Assembly: GCA_963082975.1 (NCBI GenBank)
Contig: OY720344.1
Span: 83,440,053 to 83,504,052, forward strand
From: Labia minor
Taxonomy: Eukaryota > Arthropoda > Insecta > Dermaptera > Spongiphoridae
Direction of reading: 5' to 3'
Length of the DNA stretch: 64,000 nucleotides
Under the pieces are notes generated by a model, which worked only from the letters and a program-made list of their open reading frames with translations, did not search any database and was not told the DNA's origin. Shown here piece by piece: positions 8,691-19,620 of the stretch. The stretch's first letter is position 1. Every line of letters begins with the position of its first letter. The translations under genes and the position numbers were made by a program.

Positions 8691-10184
8691 TATATTATTA
8701 CTAATTGTTTTAACTTACTAATGTTACATCCTATTTTCATTTAATGGCTTAGCTTATACTACTAGTTCGTAGTAATGATGCATTTTCTTAGCAAGAGTCC
8801 ATCCAATCAGATAATGATCTTATAGAAGATTCGGTGCATAGATGAATGACTATTTGTGAAAATTAATTTTAAAAACAATATGAATACTTCTGTTTATTTA
8901 TTTGTTTTTAATCCATGGTCTTTTATTAAAATTTTTATTTGGAGTATAAAAAAATATCTCTATTTATAAAGGTTCAATGCTTTAATTTTACTTCTTTGTC
9001 TGTTGCATTCGTAAATGAAGTAATCATTCAAGCAATTTAGACAGATATAGACAAGTCTTCAGAAATTCACAAAAATAAACAGGAAAAATAAATAGATTGT
9101 ACTTCACGTAATTACATCGATGAGTGAGTGAATTCTATTGTAAAGCAGTATAATACTAATAATACTATTAACTTTTTCTTTTCACATAACAGTTTGTTAA
9201 TCGCCCGCATATTTCAAGCTAAATTTAGCGATTACTGCCTATTCGAATAACACCTGCAATGATTTAATATAAAAATTGAATAATTTATGAGTTTTAATTA
9301 TTTATTTATATGCAATTCATGAAAGTCATGAAATAATTCCTTCATTTTGATATGAATTTAGTAATATGAATACCAAAATTAGAAAACTACTTTTATGAAC
9401 ATATAAAATATAATAATAATTTTTTTTTTATTAATCTGCTCGAATCTATTTCATTTTTTTCTTAATTATGTTATCTATAATTTTTATGAGTTCTGCCTGA
9501 ATTTTATTTTTTCTTTCTTTCGTTCCAAATTCATTTTAGTTATAATTTATGATCTCATATATTATGAACATTTTATGAACTGGCCTCTTAATTGGAACAA
9601 AAGATTATGAATGAAACGAATATTTATGAATATAGTTACAAACAAGTTAATCATTAGGCATTTATGTATAGATAATTATTTTTTCTTTTCTATTTTTAGC
9701 GTTCTACTTTTTTCCAACAAAAAGAAAAAAATACTTATAGAATAAATATATATCATATTCAACTTTTCAGTTGACTATTATGAAACTTTCATTTTTCACA
9801 ATGATAATAATGTCTGGGAAAAAAAAACTTAAAGAAATTTAATATATGTAATATATTTATTTAAAAATTGTGGTATCGAATATTATTAGCCAGTTCATAC
9901 ATAAGAGTACTCGTAAATAATGTTTTAATGTTTTGATTGAATAAATTTTATATTATTTTTTTTAAATGATAGTTATTAAATATAATTATCTTATTTATTT
10001 TATTAATATTTGAAAATAAAATGGGAAGATGAGATATGCAAAAAGATTTTGCATAATCATTAAATGTTTATTTATCACCATAATTCTAGAGATTTGAGTT
10101 ATTTTTTTTACTATTATAAAAATATTTTCATCAATAAAATACTTTCAATATTGAATATCATCTACATATAGACCGCTGACTTTT
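8691..10184. other. A+T-rich sequence, nothing recognised
   Basis: No frame, RNA gene or repeat that I can match elsewhere in the window. Confidence 0.5.
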
Positions 10185-10440
10185 GTATATCCTACAAATG
10201 GACAGCAATTCATAAGCGAGGTAGAAGTGTTCTGTAATCGGGATAACGGATCCTTTTAGCCTTTATTTTCTTGATCAAAGGCGTTACATTTTATCAAGTA
10301 GCAATACAATTTATTTCTCAGAGAGAGACTAGGTGAACCCCATCATAAAAACTCCAGTTAGAGAAATTTCGTTGCCAGGCTCGAGACTTAAATCCAGGAC
10401 CAGGAAGATGTGAGTTGACCCAAGACAAGCTTATTAAATA
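10185..10440 (-). mobile_element. tRNA-derived SINE, copy 2
   Basis: Minus-strand copy. The shared body appears in reverse ('ggataacggatcc', 'gaaatttcgttgccaggctc'), ending with the box-B-like region near 10382-10400. It aligns with 12590-12885 along its length. Confidence 0.65.
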
Positions 10441-10673
10441 TATATTATGAAAACAATAAATTTGATTAATTAATTATATTGTTGAAATTAAAATTTTGAT
10501 AATTAATTTTTTATTTGACTTCTCTTGGAATTGTAGTTAAAATATTTTAAAATAATTGTTCCATTCTCATGGAGAGCTCTCAATTTTGTTTTCAATCCTA
10601 TCAATTTTTCCTAAAGAATTATATAAAATTTAAATTTATAATTGGATTTTCATCTCTTGGATGAACATAGCAT

Positions 10674-10790
10674 TTTTTACTATCTTGCCAGAGAGATTGT
10701 ATAGAGAAAGTATTTTTGATGTCGAGATTTTGAAGTTTTTATACGTTTTGAAGGCCCCTAAGACATTTTCAATAAGGTTGAGAAAAATGT

Positions 10791-10829
<39 letters not shown>

Positions 10830-11297
10830 TAAAGATGTATGTTTGATAGTTTTTCATATAATTAAAAATTGTATAAAACACTGCTATACATAGAATTTCA
10901 GCTTGATTGAATCACTAAAAGTACCGGAATTTTTTAACACGTTGACTGGAAATCACGCACCAACGCGTGACGTGGTGCCATCAACAAAGAGCCAAACAAA
11001 GATGTATGTTTGATAGTTTTTCATATAATTAAAAATTGTATAAAACACTGCAATATATAAAATTTCAGCTTGATTGAATCACTAAAGGTACCGGAATTTT
11101 TTAACACGTTGACTGGAAATCACGCACCAACGCGTGACGTGGTGCCATCAACAAAGAGCCAAACAAGCGCTGGTTTAATAAATATTATTTATTAATTTTA
11201 ATTTATAATTTATAATTAATTAAATTTAATTTAAATATAATATATATTAATTAATCCAATTCAAATTTGCGAGATAGTCGAGTAGAGACACTCCACA
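10674..11297 (+). repeat. Five-copy (TG)n repeat family, copy A
   Basis: Left end 'tttttactatcttgccagag', then 'ttatacgttttgaaggcccc', a (TG)n tract (about 10794-10824), 'aaagatgtatgtttgatag', 'acacgttgactgg', an A+T palindromic tract and right end 'gagacactccac'. In this copy a 167-bp segment (10831-10997) is repeated in tandem at 10998-11164. No coding frame. Other copies are at 32107, 34325, 47192 and 53822. Confidence 0.75.
10831..11164. repeat. 167-bp tandem duplication
   Basis: 10831-10997 is repeated at 10998-11164 with only a few differences. Other family members have the segment once. Confidence 0.85.
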
Positions 11298-12589
11298 TTT
11301 TTTTTTTTTTTAATTTTTTTTTTATTTATTGCCAATAGTTAATGTACGGATTTTAAGCAAAATGATTGTTCCATCGAATTCAATGTAGAAAATATTGAAA
11401 AAACTTTAGTTAATTTAAAATCGAAAAATAATAAAAAATCCGACTTTGATACTAACATCTCATCTAATTTAAATGATCATTTATTGATTTTTGAAAAATT
11501 TTTATAAAAATAAAAATATATTTTAATAATTCTAGGAATAGAAAGAATTATATTTAATTTTGTTTTCATTGCATACGTAAATAGAATTAAGAATAGATGT
11601 ATAATCGTCGTGGCAAGACTATAAAGTCCAAAAATTTCTGAATAATAAACAATTTATCTATAAGTTCTTTTACTTTACAAAAATCTAAAGTTCATGTCCG
11701 CAGCAACCACATTCCCCCAAATGTTTTCCAACACTCTCATTTTTTTTAATGTATTTCTTCAAAACAATATATTTGAATTTTACAGTTTGTAATGCGAATT
11801 TAAATTTTAAATCTTGCACAAACAAAACATAATTAGTATAATATTATTTTAGAGTAGGAACTGCTTGGTGTACTTTTAAAATAAATTATCCAACCAAAAT
11901 AACTAAATAGAAACCGAATAAGTAGCTAAACTATTGAAAATCGTTTGTAATTTGAAATGTATATAGAAAAATACATTGAATATCCTATCATTTCAGTTAT
12001 TAATCAGTTGATTGATTAAACTGATTTAATGTTGTATGCAATAGAAAAGATATAAATTTATACTTTAGTAGAGAAATAATTCCATCAATCATATGACTTT
12101 CTAATAAAATCAGTTGAATCTATTAAATTTATATGAGTAGTATAAATTAACATAGAATAAATAAATATTTCAATTGACGAGATTTATTGTTCTATATTTT
12201 CCATCGTTTATTTATACTTTTTCATCAAGTCTTAACTCAATGATTTATCTAAACTTTTTTTTTTAAATTTTCAGATTTTCACGTTAATGAGGTCTTTGAA
12301 ATCGAGGTTATAATTGTTAATGAAGTGAACGGGTGATTTATGAATATCATCCATAAACAAGCAACTACCTTCCATATTAGAAGAAAACAGTCAATCTCAC
12401 AGTAGGAGCAGCTTTCTTTTGCACTTTGCAAAATATCCTGCCCATTATTTGCAAAAATAATGATTTAAATAGAGAATTTCCTAAAGAGGTTAATTATATT
12501 AAAATGTTCTTATCTAGAAAGGATATGTAGATTATATATATATATATATAAATGCTTTATTTTATCTTAAACAGAAATGAATAAAATAT
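11298..12589. other. A+T-rich sequence with one LINE scrap
   Basis: About 11690-11745 ('gtccgcagcaaccac', 'cccccaaatgttt') resembles the extreme 3' end of the LINE family on the minus strand. The rest shows nothing recognisable. Confidence 0.4.
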
Positions 12590-12885
12590 TAATCCTATGA
12601 CTTTTGAACATCCTACGCAAGCACCTAACATGTCGGTTGCCGACTAAGCGGGATAGAGGTGTCTTATGATCAGTAGAACGAGTCCTCTCAATCTTAATTT
12701 TTATTTTTTTGACCGGAGGCCCTACTTTGTATCAAGAATATTTCTAATTTTGATCCAGATGACTGGGTGGACCCCGTCTCATAACCCCCAACCAGAAAAA
12801 TTCCTTTGCTAGGCGCGGGACTTGAACCCGAGAGCATGAGGATGTGAGTTAATGCTAACCCGATAATCCTAAGCTATTTCACATC
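12590..12885 (-). mobile_element. tRNA-derived SINE, copy 3 (best preserved)
   Basis: On the minus strand a clear box B, CGGGTTCAAGTCCCG (12830-12816), follows a box-A-like region. Then come the body (ggggtccaccca...) and the tail (...ccgacatgttaggtgcttgcgtaggatgt). The box B matches the tRNA T-arm consensus GGTTCRANNCC well, so the head is tRNA-derived. Confidence 0.75.
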
Positions 12886-12912
12886 TTATAAAATATTAAT
12901 CACACTTAAATA

Positions 12913-12914
<2 letters not shown>

Positions 12915-12943
<29 letters not shown>

Positions 12944-12980
12944 TCTTATCAAAATTAAACTATTATTATTATTATTACAA
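12915..12980. repeat. (TAA)n / (TTA)n microsatellite
   Basis: TAA repeats at about 12915-12941 are followed by TTA repeats at about 12960-12976, next to the SINE and the transposase fossil. Confidence 0.8.
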
Positions 12981-13510
12981 TACTATTTCTCTTTTGTGAT
13001 TCAAGATGAGGTACAGGGTTATCATTGGATTCTAACAGTGTATCTTGAATCTTATAAACCATACAAACATCATGATTTAAGTCATCGGAAATTATACTAT
13101 GTGATGAGACTATTTTTTTGTCATCAACACACATGTTAATTATTACTGGGTGAACAGTGCAGGAGTCTGAGGTCCAATGATAACCCTGTACCTCATCTTG
13201 AATCACAAAAGAGAAATTCTCGCTGAAGTCAATTGATTGATATAATGGCTTGATTTGGCGCGCAGTTATCCTTTAGACTTTTAAAATAGCTCGACTAACT
13301 TTTTGCAATATAAGAATGTGGGATCAATTTTTTCTATTTTTGTTGTTAGTTCATCAATAAATTCATCAATGTGTGTGTGGTTGAAGTTTGAGTTATCATC
13401 TGTGTCCTGTCTGTAGCTACCCACTGTTTGAATTCGATCCTATCTTCTTCCTCATAGTTTTCAAACTTTGTTTGTAAGAATGCTGTTAAACTTTCCTTCG
13501 ACGGACATTT
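12955..13510 (-). pseudogene. DDE-transposase-like fossil, type not assigned
   Basis: Minus-strand translation in shifting frames gives pieces such as KESLTAFLQTKFENYEEEDR (about 13500-13440), then a piece containing HSYIAK, then FVIQDEVQGYHWTSDSCTVH near 13207-13148, followed by ISDDLNHDVCMVYK. The QDEVQ-x-HW...HP...ISDDLNHD pattern is one I associate with a widespread uncharacterised transposase-like protein of arthropods and cnidarians; its superfamily I cannot name with confidence. The 5' part is interrupted by stops and frameshifts. The stretch encoding the start of the FVIQDEVQGYHW motif is duplicated in inverted orientation at 12985-13029. Confidence 0.5.
12985..13217. repeat. 45-bp perfect inverted repeat
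   Basis: Arms 12985-13029 and 13173-13217 are exact reverse complements. The loop is 143 nt. The right arm lies in the transposase-like fossil. Confidence 0.95.
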
Positions 13511-15324
13511 TTAGGTAAAAATATTTTATTTAATATTAAAATGTCTAATTATTAACAATATTCAGCCATTGAGACTCTCATATTGCTCATAATTAATGTG
13601 TTGTAACTTGCAGTGGTCTTAGTAAATAGAAGGAGGCAAATACACAAAACTTTTATTTTATTAAATTAAAGCCCATTTCATGTAGATAATTTAGGAAAAA
13701 AAAAAGTTCTTGATTATCTCATTCCCTTGTCGTGATATTTCATTTTACGCTAAACTTTGTTTGTAATTTTAAAATTTTATAATGTCCAACATATAATTTT
13801 TTTTTAAATATTTTGGGGTCCGTTATATTTTTTTTACAATTCCTCATAGTTATAAGAACATGCCTTAAAAATTTCAACAAGATAGGAGGTTAAATAAGTG
13901 AATGAGAAATTATTTTCTTCTCCAATACACGTTTTATTTGGCCTTATCCGAGACTCGGAAATTTAAAAACGCCAATCTTTAAACTGCCATTACTCAAAAA
14001 CTATGTGAGATAAAAAATTAAAATTTGGTGGTGTTTTTCATGTTTATAAATAGAACATATTTACCAATTTTCATAAAAATCTGAGATTTTGGGTGAAAAA
14101 ATGACTATTTTCTGGTTGAATTGACGTGGAATGACCCAAAAGTCATCTTCGCCGGGGCACACCTATTTCAATAAAAAAATAATTTTGACTGCATAACTTT
14201 TTCTATGCATATAAATTTTTATAATTTATTTTTTATTTTGAAATTATGAAAATAAATAAATACTTTTTTATGATTTATATATGTATTTTTTTAAACACAA
14301 AGGAAAGTGGAAAATGATTTATTATAGAGAAATATTATTTAAATAAATAAATATTTCATTATATATATACAATATATATATATATATAAACTTGTCATTT
14401 CAATGTTTTTCAAAATATTATATACTTATTGTTAATTATTAATAACTTATAATTCTAATTTATTCATTACTTTTTTGCGAGATGGAAAAAACCCACTTCA
14501 CCACCATTTTTACCGACCGACGATAGTAAGGGAGGAATTGTTTTTCTAGTAATGGATTTAGGTGATATCCTTTCTTAATATCTGCCTTTCTCATTGAAAT
14601 AAAACAAAATAATCTGGAGATTAAATTTAGATAAAACCCCGCCAATGATGTTAATCTGGAGGTCAAAGTTTGAAATTTTATTTATTTATTTTGAGCTTTA
14701 TTATTATCTTCTAATAGTTTTTCTTTTTTCTATTTGGAATCTCGCCACTCGTAACAAAAATCCTGTTGTTAAATTAAAGACTGGTTTTTAAAATTATAAA
14801 CTATCAATCCGTTTAACCTCAATTTTTATTACAATGGAATTTTATTTGAAACAAACTTAAATACAACCTTTCTATTCTGAACTAATTATGTATGTACCAT
14901 TTTATCAACTCCTCTTTTTTTTCATTCTAAATATTTAAAAAAAAAAATTAATTTTCTTGCATGATCTCCTATTGATTTTTCTGCTGACTTTGTATCTGCC
15001 AAGTGTTATTTTAATGGAGTGTCATAATATGTATCGATTATTCAATATGAGATCTTTGTTTATTATTATTGATTTATTCATTATGTTTTAATAAAAAGTT
15101 GAGAAGTTTTTTTTTATATTTATTTCTTATTAGTTGGATAAAGTGGTGAGAGAACAGTTCTAATGGTAATTGTTGATTTCACTCATTTAGTTGAATTTTT
15201 AGATTTTCTGCCGAAATCAAAATGTCAAACACCTTTTGTTATTTGATAGTTGGTACTTCAACTGTCAATCAGTTGAAAATTTTTTGATCGGTTGTGTAGT
15301 ATTTTTTTTGACGAGTGTTGAAAA
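13511..15324. other. A+T-rich sequence, partly transposon flank
   Basis: About 13830-14165 (ending 'gacgtggaatgacccaaaa', 'gccggggcacacc') looks like the non-coding flank of the transposase fossil, judging by position and composition only. About 14507-14536 holds 'taccgaccgacgatagtaagggagg', which recurs at about 30884-30909 and, reversed, at 38302-38324. No host gene seen. Confidence 0.35.
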
Positions 15325-15456
15325 ATGGAAAATCAAAACGAACATTTTCGTCATATTTTGCTTTTTTATTTTCGGAAAGGAAATAACGCATAGCAGGCTC
15401 ACAAAAAGTTATGTCCTGTTTATGGTGACGAAGCTTTAAAAGAACGGCAGTGTCAA
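15325..15456 (+). pseudogene. Mariner transposase N-terminal fragment
   Basis: The ATG at 15325 opens MENQNEHFRHILLFYFRKGN, followed by NA, an in-frame stop, then QAHKKLCPVYGDEALKERQC. This is the N-terminal helix-turn-helix of the Mos1-type mariner transposase, which binds the element's terminal repeats. After about 44 codons the frame and similarity are lost, and no catalytic DDE/D domain follows. No terminal inverted repeats were found. It is a dead fragment. Confidence 0.8.
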
Positions 15457-15609
15457 ATTTCCCAACTTTTCGCTATTGGGTTAGTTGCTAACCCGTTACT
15501 ATTTTCAATTCATATATTGCTCATCCTTGCAATTGTAGTTAAAAAAATTTAATGAAGGATAATTTTTTTTTGCAATTATTATTGAAAGTTTTGATAAAAA
15601 TTTAATTCT

Positions 15610-15800
15610 GAATTTTTCAGATTTGTTTGTGAGACTTGTGTCTCGACGTTTCGGTCCATCTCAACACACCAAGCTTCAAAACGCAATAAGTTAAATATTA
15701 CCCAATCATTCAACCTAAAATAACAATAATGACTTTTGGTCACACATTCTAAGATCCAGAATCCCAAAATATTCTTGAAAATTATGCTTATATGGGCCCC
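15610..15800. repeat. Short element with inverted GAAACGTY ends, copy 1
   Basis: The left end reads 'tgtctcgacgtttcggtcc', the right end 'atgggccccgaaac'. Between them is 'aataagttaaatattacccaatcattcaac', shared in order with 21475-21665 and, reversed, with 28010-28200. Non-coding. Confidence 0.45.
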
Positions 15801-15858
15801 GAAACTTTTTCTATATATGAGTATATGATAAAAACATTAATTAGTTTTAATCAATATA

Positions 15859-16238
15859 TACTCCCGAGCAAGGAATTCGACCCACCCAATTTAATTTTAT
15901 ATTCTTCTAAATAATTTGTATTTAATATCTTGAAATGTAATATATTTAAAATTGATACTAAATTAAAACATATTTAATAATATTTAAATTAATATGGATA
16001 ATAAAATAAAAATAAATTAAATACTCTTGATATTTAAATTTCAATTTAAATAATTGTAACTCGATCTCATTAAATCAAAAATATCCATATAAAATTTACA
16101 CTCAAATTTTTATATTCAAATCCTTTTTTAATAAGCAATCCAACAATTGGATAGATATCGGGCATTTGGATTTGTAATTGAAAAAAAATCAATGGAATTG
16201 ATTTTTCATGGGTGGGTCAATTTCCTTGCTCGGAAGTT
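15859..16238. mobile_element. MITE with terminal inverted repeats, probably TA-flanked
   Basis: Left TIR ACTCCCGAGCAAGGAATTCG (from 15860); the right TIR as its reverse complement reads ACTTCCGAGCAAGGAAATTG. Both continue into GACCCACCCA. TA dinucleotides lie at 15857-15858 and 16239-16240. About 380 bp, A+T-rich and non-coding. The TA flanks suggest Tc1/mariner mobilisation, but the superfamily is not proven. Confidence 0.7.
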
Positions 16239-17357
16239 TATTTATATATTGAAATAATTAAAATATTTATTATAAAGAAATGATTGGTGAAATTGATTCA
16301 TTTTTTTATTCATTGATATAAGAATTCCATTTTTATAAAATAATTTTTTAAATAAATTTTCTAAGATTGTACTTATATCTTAAAAATTAATAATAAAGCA
16401 ATTTAGCTTACAGATTGAATCAATCTTGAAAGAAGACATTTGTAAATCATAATTCATATCGATATCAACTTCAATTCATGCCTGTCTGTTCGCTCTTAAG
16501 ACAAATTTAAACTTTAAATTGAGTTAGACTTTTGAAAAAAAACTAATTGCGCAAACGTTTTTCGTTGTATATGAACCAATTCATCCATAAACTTTGTAAG
16601 GTTTATAGAAAATTATTTTATTTTTTTAGTCTTTGAGAAAAACGTTATTTTATAAATTTTTTTTATATTTGAATTTTTTATTAGAAAATTATTTATTTCG
16701 TTTATATTTTTAAATTCTATCAACGATCAGGATCTGCTACAATTGACCAGGTAAAGAAAACTTTAACGATTATTTTTTGAGGGCAAAGATTAGCTATTTC
16801 TAATACTCACCTTTGACCCAATCCAATCATCTTGTAATGGATCAGAGAAATCATTTTCGAAGAGATTCAATCATGTTTTTATTAAACATATTATTTCAAT
16901 TTTTTTACTTTACCTATTCCATGAAAATAAATATAAAAAATGTTACATATACCTTGAATATAAAATTGAGTTGACTTGTTTAAAAAAAAAATGACCTATA
17001 TAATTCAATACTATTAGGAAAGGATTGTGGTGTTCAGTCTTTTAAAATAGAATACACAATTTGACTACTGTATCAAATTCTCATACATACTTTTCGAGGT
17101 CAATTTATTGAGAAATTTTTTTTTTCTTTTAAATATCTGCCCACCATAATTAGAATAATTAAAAGATACCTCGTTAAGGTGATGATGAAATGAAATTCAT
17201 TTGAAATTGATAAATTCACGATGTGCTACTTAATTAAACATATTCTTTAATTTATCGTGGTTATGTTTTATTGGTGGAAGAATCATTCTCGTCAATACTA
17301 ACGACGTTTTAGTCAGGTTGGGAAATATTGATGTAAAGGTTTGAGTGTGCGTTTTAG
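16239..17357. other. A+T-rich sequence with one dispersed repeat
   Basis: About 16480-16610 ('tctgttcgctcttaagacaa', 'cgtttttcgttgtatatgaa', 'cataaactttgtaagg') is repeated in reverse at about 60600-60710. Nothing else recognised. Confidence 0.4.
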
Positions 17358-17443
17358 CGACACCGATGGAAATAAATTGTTTGGTGTGACATTAGGATTT
17401 CATCAGAATCCAGGGTCGATGTCAAACGATCCGAGAGAGATTG
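17358..17443 (+). CDS. Possible host exon, product unknown
   Basis: An 86-nt segment, noticeably richer in G+C than its surroundings, is preceded by TTTTAG and followed by GTAATT, usable as 3' and 5' splice sites. The open frame gives 28 residues beginning DTDGNKLFGVTLGFHQNPGS and ending DPREI. It would carry a phase-2 intron before it and a phase-1 intron after it. A stop lies upstream in the same frame, so it would have to be an internal exon. I do not recognise the family. The reverse strand is also open for about 28 codons, so chance is a real alternative. Confidence 0.25.
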
Positions 17444-19264
17444 GTAATTAATTGGGAATTCTGAAATTTAATCATATCCACTGAAAGGGAGGGAGTGAAT
17501 GTAATTTAGATATCCTACGGTGATACTTCTATCACGTACACCTTTACAATTAAAATTCAAAGTTCTATTTCAAGAAATATAAAATACGTATAAAAGAAAA
17601 ATCTTACTTAAAAATTTACTTCAGTTCAATGAATATTGTATTTTTTTTTATTTTCTTCCTCTATGATTAGTTAAGCTTAACTACTGATATTTTTGTAGTA
17701 ATATATATAAATGATTTTATTTTAATAATAATGATAATAATATTAAAATAGAAATAGTTAAATAATAAGATATAGATAGTTGGAGAAATGTGGGTGCACT
17801 TAATTAATTAATTTTCAGTATAATAATAAAATGAGACATTAATATTTTAAATAAAAGAATATAAATTTTTATTTAAAAAAAATAAATCACACACACACAC
17901 ACATGCCAAAAATGAAAAAACTCACATTTCTTTTTTTGTTTTTCATCAATAGAATTAATAATATAAAATCATTATTTTCCCACTTGTACTATATGAATAT
18001 GAGACATAGTCCATGACTTTAAAGGATGTAAAGCAAAATAGGATAGACTAAGAGAGACGTACATTGAGATAAAGATTTTATTTATCGCTCAAAATATCAA
18101 TATTTTTGAATCCTTAAGTTTTTAGATCCTCTTCCACATGTATAATTCATTCTAACCACCAATATCTCTATATACCGAAATAATTATTTATTTATTATTA
18201 TTTTGCTCTCTATTAATTTACTAATTAATTAATTTCCATTTTATTAATAAAATTTTAAATATAATATAACATTCAAAATTTTTTTTTTCTTATTAATGTT
18301 TAAAAAAAAATGTTTTTCTAATTGAGTCATGATTTATTTATATTAAAATCAAAAGTTATTGTAATTAATTATAATTTCTAAAATGCACAAAATAAATACA
18401 TACTCATACATTTTGTATATAATTGATTTCTTTTCTCTTTAAAAAAAATAATTTCTAAAAAAAATATTTACTATTTAACATAAAATCAAATAAATATAAA
18501 AACAGTTTTATTTCATGTAAATAGTTTTTTTAAAAAAAAATCTTATAGGTAAATGAAAAAAATGAAATAAATTATGTCATAAAGACCATAAAATTTATTT
18601 ATATGCTTTTAATATTAAAGTATAATATTGAGTTTTACGAAATAAATAAATGATTATTTTTCTTTCTAATATTTAATTTATTAGTTAAAGTGATTTCAGG
18701 TCATGGCAAACTTTGGGTAAAAAATATATATTATATTTATTTATTTATTTTTTAATATGCATTACATTAAAGAGTATTTTTAGTTGAATTTTAGTTACCT
18801 TTATTAATAGAAAATAATTATTGTATAGTGTTTTATTTTGTAATATATTTATAATTTTAATATTTTTATAGTTTAACTATAATATTATATTTATTAATTT
18901 TAATGAGGTGAATTGATTTTTACTATTTATTCAGGTATCGACAACTTTGAAATTTCTTACTTCCAATGACTTTAATTTATTGTCTTCATAAATAATCATT
19001 AATATTGAGATAATCAATTTGCTGACAGGTTTTACATTTACATTTTAACAAATTATCTTTTCAATTTCTATATGAAATTGAGATATTTCAATTTTTTCTA
19101 ACATGTTTTTAATATTTCTAGTTATTGTTATCAAAGAATATTTTTCAGTATATACCTTGAACAAACTATGAAATATTAAATAAATAAAAACCAATTATAT
19201 ATATTAAAATAAATCATATATTTTAAAATACTATATATTACTTAATAGGCCATACATTAAAAAA
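17444..19264. other. A+T-rich sequence, nothing recognised
   Basis: Contains a short (AC)n run at about 17888-17903. No frames or matched repeats. Confidence 0.5.
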
Positions 19265-19620
19265 GACAGATAGATGGCGCCACTACAAAATATATTTATG
19301 TATCTCAACTCAGCAATCTTTCAAATGAATTGTGTGAAAATTTGAAAATGAGATAGAACATTTTTAGTGAAAGAAATTATGTTATTGTCAATGATATTTT
19401 TCATGAATTGTATTCTATCCACCGTACTCTCCAGACCTGGGCCCCAGCGGCTCTTTCCTGTTTGGACATCCCAAGACAGGGAAGAAGGAAATAAAAATTG
19501 GTCAATTTAAGGCTAACGGTGAGAAAATTGTGAAGTAACAAAGGTTATAACAGGAGTGGTTTGCTTGATTCCATTTCAGAAATTTCGATTAATAAAATAT
19601 ACCTTGTTCGGGCCCGTAAC
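19265..19620 (+). pseudogene. Mariner transposase C-terminal fragment
   Basis: The frame at 19419-19538 reads PPYSPDLGPSGSFLFGHPKT... and ends in a stop. It matches the catalytic-domain motif HxPYSPDLAPSDFFLFxxLK of mariner transposases, with the third acidic residue position altered (SG in place of SD). Sequence before it carries stops. It is not continuous with the fragment at 15325 and is probably a separate dead copy. Confidence 0.75.

Noticed and set aside
10636-10881. Frames with His-Thr or Cys-Val runs
   Set aside because: Translations of the (TG)n tract in the five-copy repeat. The same holds for 47617-47862 and 53792-54007.
14460-14666. 68-codon minus-strand frame
   Set aside because: It overlaps the dispersed ccgaccgacgatagtaaggg motif and has no family resemblance or splice context.
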